Origin: Dama dama
Lineage: Eukaryota > Chordata > Mammalia > Artiodactyla > Cervidae
Assembly: GCF_033118175.1 (NCBI RefSeq)
Contig: NC_083714.1
Coordinates: 2,852,001-2,916,000, forward strand
Direction: 5' to 3'
DNA: 64,000 nt
Shown one piece after another: positions 53,331-61,669 of this stretch; the first letter of the stretch is position 1, and the number at the start of each line of letters is the position of its first letter. Both the position numbers and the translations under genes were made by a program. The notes beneath the pieces are model-generated. The model ran no database searches, had not been told where the DNA came from, and saw only the letters and a list, made by a program, of their open reading frames with translations.

Positions 53331-53945
53331 GTTCTGAAAAATACGAAGAGCATGAATAGGTCTGAAATATCAGAGGAGCATGAAGAGGTCTGAAAAATAC
53401 TAAGAGCATGAGGAGGTCTAAAAAATACGAGGAGCATGAAAAGATCTGAAAAATAAGAAGAGCATGAAAAGGTCAGAAAAATACGAGGAGCATGAAACAG
53501 TCTGAAAACTATGAAGAGCATGAAAAGGTCTGAAAAATTTTAAGAGCATGAAAAGATCTGAAAAATATGAAGTGATTGAAAAAGTGTGAAAAATATGAAG
53601 AGCATGAAATGCTGTGAAAAATATGAAGAGCATGAAAAGGTGTGAAAATTATGAGGAGCATGAAACGGTGTGAACAATACGAGGAGCATGAAATGGTGTG
53701 AACAATACGAGGAGCAGGAAAAGTTGTGAACAATACGAAGAGCATGAAAAGGTCTGAAAAATGTAAGGAGCATGAAAAGGTCTGAAAAATAAGAAGAGCA
53801 TGGAAAGGTGTGTTAAATATGAGGAGCATAAAAAGGTGTGAAAAATATTAACAGCATGAAAAGGTGTGAAAAATATGAAGAGCATGATAAGGTGTGAAAC
53901 ATATGAAGAGCATGAAAAGGTCTGAAAAATATGAAGAGCGTGAAG
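53331..53945 (+). repeat. Terminal irregular 28-bp units before the right junction
   Basis: About 22 units with mixed variants (gtctgaaaaat, gtgtgaacaatacgagg) and no obvious higher order. Nothing gene-like is present. Confidence 0.8.
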
Positions 53946-53960
53946 AGCGACGACAGGACT
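53936..53960. other. Right junction: 28-bp satellite to 796-bp satellite
   Basis: The last 28-bp unit reads atgaagagcgtgaagagcg and runs straight into cgacaggact, which corresponds to cgacgtcaggact of the 796-bp monomer. The satellite therefore resumes at monomer position agcgacg. Microhomology (agcg) spans the join. Measured on the monomer at 55302, the left flank stops at the equivalent of 55340 and the right flank resumes at 55539, so 198 bp are missing and nothing is duplicated. Confidence 0.8.
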
Positions 53961-54504
53961 TGTGCCTAGATGCGAGCGACACCTCGGGACTCTCCTCGAG
54001 GCTTGGCAGGGCAATTGGGATGTCTCTCCAGCTGAGGGGGGAGACCAGGGGTCCCGTTCCACTTGCCACAGGAAACCTGGGACTACTATCCATATTAAAG
54101 AGGTGTCAGGCATCGTCTCCTTTTGAAGCACTGATGTCCGCGTACCTCTGGAGTTTTCAAAGGATGTGAGGCCTCCGGTCGCGATGAGGAGGAGAACTAG
54201 GTCTTTCTCTGTGGTCTCCACAGGGCATTCAGACATCCCTTCGTCTTGGGAGATGCAAGACGAGCCTCCATTCAAATCACTGCAGGGATATCCGGCCTTA
54301 CTTCGAGTCAGAGCATCTCGGTGACGATTCCACTTGAGGCCACAATCTCAGGGACGCTCTCACATACCTGTAGCTGAGAGAAGCCTCCTCTTGAGGTGCT
54401 TGTGGAAAGTTGGTATTCCTCTTGAGTCGAAGCCAGGGACTAAGCTCTCATCTCGAGTTGATTTCGGGTCCGCGGAGCCCATTCGTGTTGCTACATTGAC
54501 CTCA
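53946..54504 (+). repeat. Truncated and diverged edge monomer, right flank
   Basis: 559 bp remain of a monomer whose first part is missing at the junction. It has many private changes, for example gggatgtctctccagctgag where others read gggacgcgtctccacgtgag, and catattaaagaggtgtc for cattttcaagaggagtc. It is among the most diverged monomers in the window. Confidence 0.85.
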
Positions 54505-55301
54505 GGATCCCTCTAGATTTGAGACAGTGATCTTGGGTTTTCTCTGGAGTGCCATCAATGAAATCAAGGCTTCTTTCATGTTTGATGTGGAACACGAAAT
54601 TGCTCTGCACGCAGTGCACGGGAATCGGGCCTCATCTCGCGGCGAGGGGGAAGTCTCATGGTTTTTCTCGAGTTGCGGCCGGAACCTGGGGTATATTTTC
54701 GAGTTGCGACGGGGAGGGCCCTTCTAGACACCTGTTTGTTCAGGGATGTCAGGACTCCTGTCTAGGTGCGAGGGACACCTCGGGATTTTCCTCAAGTCTT
54801 GGCATGGCAATTGGGAGGCGTCTCCACGTGTGGCGGCAGACCAAAGGGTCCCTTTCAACGTGCCACAGGAATCCTGGGACTCCTATCCATTTTCCAGAGG
54901 AGTCAGGCATCGTCTCCTTTGGAAGCATTGATCTCCGTGGACCTCTCGAGTTTTCAAAGCATGTGAGGCCTCTGGTCGCGATGAGGCGGAGAACTAGTTC
55001 TTTCTCTGTGGTCTCAACAAGGGATTCAGACATCCCTTCATCTTGGGAGATGCAAGAAGAGCCTGCATTCAATTCACTGTAGGGATATCCGGCCTTACTT
55101 CGAGTCAGAGCATCTCAGTGTCCATTCCACTTGAGGCCACAAATTCAGGGTCCCTCTCCCATACCTGTAGCTGAGAGAAGCCTCTTCTTGAGGTGCTTGT
55201 GGAAAGTTGGTATTCCTCTTGAGTCGAAGCCAGGGACTAAGCTCTCATCTCGAGTTGATTTGGGGTCCTCGGAGCCCTTTCTTGTTGCTACAGTGACCTC
55301 A
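54505..55301 (+). repeat. Second monomer from the right junction, moderately diverged
   Basis: 797 bp. Private changes include cttctagacacctg, gggaggcgtctccacgtgtgg and gaccaaagggtcc. Divergence is lower than in the edge monomer and higher than in the array interior. Confidence 0.85.
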
Positions 55302-56893
55302 GGATCCCTCTAGACTTGAGACAGTGATCTTGGGTTTTCTCTGGAGTGCCATCAAGGAAATCAAGGCTCCTTTCACGTTTGATGTGGAACACGGAATTGC
55401 TCTGCACACAGTGCAGGGGAATCGGGCCTCAACTCGCGGCGAGGGGGAAGTCTCATGGTTTTTCTTGAGTTCCGGCCGGAACCTGGGGTATATTCTCGAG
55501 TTACGACGGGGAGGGCCCTTCCAGACACGTGTTTGTTCAGCGACGTCAGGACTCCTGCCTAGGTGCGAGGGACACCTCGGGATTCTCCTCGAGTCTTGGC
55601 ATGGCAATTGGGACGCGTCTCCATGTGAGGCGGGAGACCCAGGGTCCCTTTCCACGTGCCACAGGGATCCTGGGACTCCTATCCATTTTCAAGAGGAGTC
55701 AGGCATCGTCTCCTTTGGAAGCATTGATCTCCGCGGACCTCTCGAGTTTTCAAAGGATGTGGGGCCTCCGTTCGCGTTCAGGCGGAGGACTAGGTCTTTC
55801 TCTGTGGTCTCCACAGGGGATTCAGACAACCCTTCGTCTTGGGAGATGCAAGAGTAGCCTGCATTCAATTCATTGCAGGGATATCCGGCCTTACTTCGAG
55901 TCAGAGCATCTCCGTGTCCATTCCACTTGAGGCCACAAACTCAGGGTACCTCTCACATACCTGTAGCTGAGAGAAGCCTCCTCTTGAGGTGCTTGTGGAA
56001 AGTTGGTATTCCTCTTGAGTCGAAGCCAAGGACTAAGCTCTCATCTCGAGTTGATTTGGGGTCCACGGAGCCCTTTCGTGTTGCTCCAGTGACCTCAGGA
56101 TCCCTCTAGACTTGAGACAGTGATCTTGGGTTTTCTCTGTAGTGCCATCAAGGAAATCAACGCTCCTTTCACGTTTGATGTGGAACACGGAATTGCTCTG
56201 CACGCAGTGCAGGGGAATCGGTCCTCATCTCGCGGCGAGGGGGAAGTCTCATGGTTTTTCTCGAGTTGCGGCCGGAACCTGGGGTATATTCTCGAGTTAC
56301 GACGGGGAGGGCCCTTCCAGACACGTGTTTGTTCAGCGACGTCAGGACTCCTGCCTAGGTGCGAGGGACACCTCGGTATTCTCCTCGAATCTTGGCATGG
56401 CAATTGGGACGCGTCTCCACGTGAGGCGGGAGACCCAGGGTCCCTTTCCACGTGCCACAGGGATCCTGGGACTCCTATTCATTTTCAAGAGGAGTCAGGC
56501 ATCGTCTCCTTTGGAAGCATTGATCTCCGCGGACCTCTCGAGTTTTCAAAGGATGTGAGGCCTCCGGTCTCGATGAGGCGGAGAACTAGGTCTTTCTCTG
56601 TGGTCTCCACAGGGGATTCAGACATCCCTTCGTCTTGGGAGATGCAAGAGGAGCCTGCATTCAATTCACTGCAGGGATATCCGGCCTTACTTCGAGTCAG
56701 AGCATCTCGGTGTCCATTCCACTTGAGGCCACAAACTCAGGGTCCCTCTCACATACCTGTAGCTGAGAGAAGCCTCCTCTTGAGGTGCTTGTGGAAAGTT
56801 GGTATTCCTCTTGAGTCGAAGCCAGGGACTAAGCTCTCATCTCGAGTTGATTTCGGGTCCACGGAGCCATTTCGTGTTGCTCCAGTGACCTCA
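55302..56893 (+). repeat. Two-monomer higher-order repeat, copy 1 (1,592 bp)
   Basis: Monomers at 55302 and 56098. Diagnostic variants recur 1,592 bp later: cctccgttcgcgtt-type in the first monomer (near 55765 and 57357), and gcaagaggagcc with gatttcgggtcc in the second. The pair ends at a mutated landmark (gcatcc at 56894). Confidence 0.75.
56322..56454. promoter_or_regulatory. Cluster of three CACGTG E-boxes and a GACGTC in each satellite monomer (example)
   Basis: In the monomer at 56098, CACGTG occurs at 56322, 56418 and 56449, and GACGTC at 56338. Most other monomers carry the same sites at the same places. CACGTG is the core bound by USF and MYC/MAX-type factors, and GACGTCA is one base from a CRE. 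The motifs are real; any binding or transcription is inference. Confidence 0.3.
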
Positions 56894-58485
56894 GCATCCC
56901 TCTAGACTTGAGACAGTGATCTTGGGTTTTCTCTGGAGTGCCATCAAGGAAATCAAGGCTCCTTTCACGCTTGATATGGAACACGGAATTGCTCTGCACG
57001 CAGTGCAGGGGAATCGGGCCTCATCTCGCGGCGAGGGGGAAGTCTCATGGTTTTTCTCGAGTTGTGGCCGGAACCTAGGGTATATTCTCGAGTTACGACG
57101 GGGAGGGCCCTTCCAGACACGTGATTGTTCAGCGACGTCAGGACTCCTGCCTAGGTGCGAGGGACACCTCGGCATTCTCCTCCAGTCTTGGCATGGCAAT
57201 TGGGACGCGTCTCCACGTGAGGCGGGAGACCCAGGGTCCCTTTCCACGTGCCACAGGGATCCTGGGACTCCTATCCATTTTCAAGAGGAGTCAGGCATCG
57301 TCTTCTTTGGAAGCATTGATCTGCGCGGACCTCTCGAGTTTTAAAAGGATGTGAGGCCTCCGTTCGCGTTGAGGCAGAGGACTAGGTCTTTCTCTGTGGT
57401 CCCCACAGGGGATTCAGAGATCCCTTCGTCTTGGGAGATGCAAGACGAGCCTGCATTCATTTCACTTCAGGGATATCCGGCCTTGTTTCAAGTCAGAGCA
57501 TCTCGGTGTCCATTCCACTTGAGGCCACAAACTCAGGGTCCCTCTCACATACCTGTAGCTGAGAAAAGCCTCCTCTTGAGGTGCTTGTGGAAAGTTGGTA
57601 TTCCTCTTGAGTCGAAGCCAGGGACTAAGCTCTCATCTCCAGTTGATTTGGGGTCCACGGAGCCCTTTCGTGTTGCTCCTGTGACCTCAGGATCCCTCTA
57701 GACTTGAGACAGTGATCTTGGGTTTTCTCTGGAGTGCCATCAAGGAAATCAAGGCTCCTTTCACATTTGATGTGGAACACGGAATTGCTCTGCACGCAGT
57801 GCAGGGGAATCGGGCCTCATCTCGCGGCGAGGGGGAAGTCTCATGATTTTTCTCGAGTTGAGGCCGGAACCTGGGGTATATTCTCGAGTTACGACGGGGA
57901 GGGCCCTTCCAGACACGTGTTTGTTCAGCGACATCAGGACTCCTGCCTAGGTGCGAGGGACACCTCGGGATTCTCCTCGAGTCTTGGCATGGCAATTGGG
58001 ACGCGTCTCCACGTGAGGCGGGAGACCCAGGGTCCCTTTCCACGTGCCACAGGGATCCTGGGACTCCTATCCATTTTCAAGAGGAGTCAGGCATCGTCTC
58101 CTTTGGAAGCATTGATCTCCGCAGACCTCTCGAGTTTTCAAAGGATGTGAGGCCTCCGGTCGCGATGAGGCGGAGTACTAGGTCTTTCTCTGTGGTCTCC
58201 ACAGGGGATTCAGACATCCCTTCGTCTTGGGAGATGCAAGAGGAGCCTGCATTCACTTCACTGCAGGGATATCCGGCCTTACTTCGAGTCAGAGCATCTC
58301 GGTGTCCATTCCACTTGAGGCCACAAACTCAGGGTCCATCTCACATACCTGTAGCTGAGAGAAGCCTCCTCTTGAGGTGCTTGTGGAAAGTTGGTATTCC
58401 TCTTGAGTCGAAGCCAGGGACTAAGCTCTCATCTCGAGTTGATTTCGGGTCCACGGAGCCATTTCTTGTTGCTCCAGTGACCTCA
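56894..58485 (+). repeat. Two-monomer higher-order repeat, copy 2 (1,592 bp)
   Basis: Monomers at 56894 and 57690. The boundary mutation gcatcc (BamHI site lost) is at 56894 and again at 58486, 1,592 bp apart. The variant cttgatatgg also occurs after both positions. Confidence 0.75.
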
Positions 58486-59281
58486 GCATCCCTCTAGACT
58501 TGAGACAGTGATCTTGGGTTTTCTCTGGAGTGCCATCAAGGAAATCAAGGCTCCTTTCACGCTTGATATGGAACACGGAATTGCTCTGCACGCAGTGCAG
58601 GGGAATCGGGCCTCATCTCCCGGCGAGGGGGAAGTCTCTTGGTTTTTCTCGAGTTGCGGCCTTAACCTGGGATATATTCTCGAGTTACGACGGGGAGGGC
58701 CCTTCCAGACACGTGTTTGTTCAGCGACGTCAGGACTCCTGCCTAGGTGCGAAGGACACCTCGGGATTCTCCTCGAGTCTTGGCATGGCAATTGGGACGT
58801 GTCTCCACGTGAGGCGAGAGACCCAGGGTCCCTTTCCACGTGCCACAGGAATCCTGGGACTCCTATCCATTTTCAAGAGGAGTCAGGCATCGTCTCCTTT
58901 GGAAGCATTGATCTCCGCGGACCTCTCGAGTTTTCAATGGATGTGAGGCCTCCTGTCTCGATGAGGCGGAGAACTAGGTCTTTCTCTGTGGTCTCCACAG
59001 GGGATTCAGACATCCCTTCGTCTTGGGAGATGGAAGAGGAGCCTGCATTCAATTCACTGCAGCGATATCCGGCCTTATTTCGAGTCAGAGCATCTCGGTG
59101 TCCATTCCACTTGAGGCCACAAACTCAGGGTCCCTCTCACATACCTGTAGCTGAGAGAAGCCTCCTATTGAGGTGCTTGTGGAAAGTTGGTATTCCTCTT
59201 GAGTCGAAGCCAGGGACTAAGCTATCATCTCGAGTTGATTTGGGGTCCACGGAGCCCTTTCGTGTTTGTCCAGTGACCTCA
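58486..59281 (+). repeat. Chimeric monomer between dimeric and trimeric arrays
   Basis: The first part carries dimer-type variants (gcatcc, cttgatatgg). From about 58,850 on it carries trimer-type variants found at 60078 and 62466: cacaggaatcctgg, cctcctgtctcg, cagcgatatcc, cctattgagg, gctatcatctcg and gtttgtccag. It reads as a recombinant between two higher-order types with a breakpoint at about 58,575-58,850. Confidence 0.75.
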
Positions 59282-61669
59282 GGATCCCTCTAGACTTGAG
59301 ACAGTGATCTTGGGTTTTCTCTGGAGTGCCATCAAGGAAATCAAGGCTCCTTTCACGTTTGATGTGGAACACGGAATTGCTCTGCACGCATTGCAGGGGA
59401 ATCGGGCCTCATCTCGCGGCGAGGGGGAAGTCTCATGGTTTTTCTCGAGTTGCGGCCGGAACCTGGGGTATATTCTCGAGTTACGACGGGGAGGGCCCTT
59501 CCAGACACGTGTTTGTTCAGCGACGTCAGGACTCCTGCCTAGGTGCGAGGGACACCTCGGGATTCTCCTCGAGTCTTGGCATGGCAATTGGGACGCGTCT
59601 CCACCTGAGGCGGGAGCCCCAGGGTCCCTTTCCACGTGCCACAGGGATCCTGGGACTCCTATTCATTTTCAAGAGGAGTCAGGCATCGTCTCCTTTGGAA
59701 GCATTGATCTCCGCGGACCTCTCGAGTTTTCAAAGGATGTGAGGCCTCCGGTCGCGATGAGGCGGAGTACTAGGTCTTTCTCTGTGGTCTCCACAGGGGA
59801 TTCAGACATCCCTTCGTCTTGGGAGATGCAAGACGAGCCTGCATTCAATTCACTGCAGGGATATCCGGCCTTACTTCGAGTCAGAGCATCTTGGTGTCCA
59901 TTCCACTTGAGGCCACAAACTCAGGGTCCCTCCCACATACCTGTAGCTTAGAGAAGCCTCCTCTTGAGGTGCTTGTGGAATGTTGGTATTCCTCTTGAGT
60001 CAAAGCCAGGGACGAAGCTCTCATCTCGAGTTGATTTGGGGTCCATGGAGCCCTTTCATGTTGCTCCAGTGACCCCAGGATCCCTCTAGACTTGAGAGAG
60101 TGATCTTGGGTTTTCTCTGGAGTGCCATCAAGGAAATCAAGGCTCCTTTCACGTTTGATGTGGAACACGGAATTGCTCTGCACGCAGTGCAGGGGAATCG
60201 GGCCTCATCTCGCGGCGAGGGGGAAGTCTCATGGTTTTTCTCGAGTTGCGGCCGGAACCTGGGGTATATTCTCGAGTTACGATGCGGAGGGCCCTTCCAG
60301 ACACGTGTTTGTTCATCGACGTCAGGACTCCTGCCTGGGTGCGAAGCACACCTCGGTATTCTCCTCGAATCTTGGCATGGCAATTGGGACGCGTCTCCAC
60401 ATGAGGCGGGAGACCCAGTGTCCCTTTCCACGTGCCACAGGAATCCTGGGACTCCTATCCATTTTCAAGAGGAGTCAGGCATCGTCTCCTTTGGAAGCAT
60501 TGATCTCCGCGGACCTCTCGAGTTTTCAAAGGATGTGAGGCCTCCTGTCTCGATGAGGCGGAGAACTAGGTCTTTCTCTGTGGTCTCCACAGGGGATTCA
60601 GACATCCCTTCGTCTTGGGAGATGGAAGTGGAGCCTGCATTCAATTCACTGCAGCGATATCCGGCCTTATTTCGAGTCAGAGCATCTCGGTGTCCATTCC
60701 ACTTGAGGCCACAAACTCAGGGTCCCTCTCACATACCTGTAGCTGAGAGAAGCCTCCTATTGAGGTGCTTGTGGAAAGTTGGTATTCCTCTTGAGTCGAA
60801 GCCAGGGACTAAGCTATCATCTCGAGTTGATTTGGGGTCCACGGAGCCCTTTCGTGTTTGTCCAGTGACCTCAGGATCCCTCTAGACTTGAGACAGTGAT
60901 CTTGGGTTTTCTCTGGAGTGCAATCAAGGAAATCAAGGCTCCTTTCACGTTTGATGTGGAACACGGAATTGCTCTGCACGCAGTGCAGGGGAAACGGTCC
61001 TCATCTCGCTGCGAGGGGGAAGTCTCATGGTTTTTCTCGAGTTGCGGCCGGAACCTGGGGTATATTCTCGAGTTACGACGGGGAGGGCCCTTCCAGACAC
61101 GTGTTTGTTCAGCGACGTCAGGACTCCTGCCTAGGTGCGAGGGACACCTCGGTATTCTCCTCGAATCTTGGCATGGCAATTGGGACGCGTCTCCACGTGA
61201 GGCGGGAGACCCAGGGTCCCTTTCCACGTGCCACAGGGATCCTGGGACTCCTATTCATTTTCAAGAGGAGTCAGGCATCGTCTCCTTTGGAAGCATTGAT
61301 CTCCGCGGACCTCTCGAGTTTTCAAAGGATGTGAGGCCTCCGGTCTCGATGAGGCGGAGAACTAGGTCTTTCTCTGTGGTCTCCACAGGGGATTCAGACA
61401 TCCCTTCGTCTTGGGAGATGCAAGAGGAGCCTGCATTCACTTCACTGCAGGGATATCCGGCCTTACTTCGAGTCAGAGCATCTCGGTGTCCATTCCACTT
61501 GAGGCCACAAACTCAGGGTCCCTCTCACATACCTGTAGCTGAGAGAAGCCTCCTCTTGAGGTGCTTGTGGAAAGTTGGTATTCCTCTTGAGTCGAAGCCA
61601 GGGACTAAGCTATCATCTCGAGTTGATTTGGGGTCCACGGAGCCCTTTCGTGTTTGTCCAGTGACCTCA
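59282..61669 (+). repeat. Right three-monomer higher-order repeat, copy 1 (2,388 bp)
   Basis: Monomers at 59282, 60078 and 60874. The first shows no difference from 61670 that I could see. The second differs from 62466 at four bases by my reading (60098, 60154, 60347, 60419). The third shares gaaacggtcctc and ctcgctgcgagg with 63262. This near-identity is much higher than between the two left-flank trimers. Confidence 0.88.

Larger units (their letters stand above)
6977..53945 (+). repeat. 47-kb purine-biased satellite block built on a 28-bp unit
   Basis: The whole interval is tandem 28-29-bp units that begin with an A-run (gaaaaatatgaagagc or gaaaaatacgaggagc) and end with atgaaaaggtgt, atgaaacggtct or similar. 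The plus strand is about 70-75% A+G in the units I counted. I do not recognise the family. No convincing similarity to the flanking 796-bp satellite is visible. No transposon, gene, tRNA or CRISPR spacer interrupts it. Minus-strand open frames (longest 46827-48662, 611 codons) arise because the unit has no stop codon in any minus-strand frame. Because 28 is not a multiple of 3, these frames read a 28-residue periodic peptide. Several nested duplications lie inside and are listed separately. Confidence 0.93.
38626..53945 (+). repeat. Simple 28-bp domain of the central satellite, second part
   Basis: Continuous 28-bp units, mostly aaaaatacgaggagcatg or aaaaatatgaagagcatg followed by aaaaggtctg or aaaaggtgtg. 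It holds the mosaic continuation at 38.6-42.2 kb, segments shared with 32.9-33.3 kb near 43.8-44.1 kb, a segment near 44.4-45.2 kb that resembles 49.5-50.2 kb, and the 2,248-bp duplication. Nothing else is visible in it. Confidence 0.88.

Noticed and set aside
6977..53945. CRISPR array (28-bp direct repeats)
   Set aside because: Units are directly adjacent with no unique spacers, copy number is in the thousands, and the context is eukaryotic satellite.
6977..53945. Heat-shock elements (alternating GAA/TTC) in gaagagcttc
   Set aside because: The spacing between GAA and TTC is four bases, not the two required for adjacent HSF sites, and GAA triplets are expected in any A/G-rich repeat.
6968..53960. 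The 47-kb block as a transposon or viral insertion
   Set aside because: There are no terminal repeats, no target-site duplication, no coding capacity and no poly(A). Host sequence is lost rather than duplicated at the junctions.
56120..56905. 261-codon plus-strand open frame recurring in many 796-bp monomers, with 138-codon and 118-codon frames overlapping it
   Set aside because: Several frames on both strands are open over the same bases, and copies are broken by stops in some monomers (for example 2756 and 4335). Conservation follows from satellite homogenisation. No start context, domain or intron structure supports a gene.
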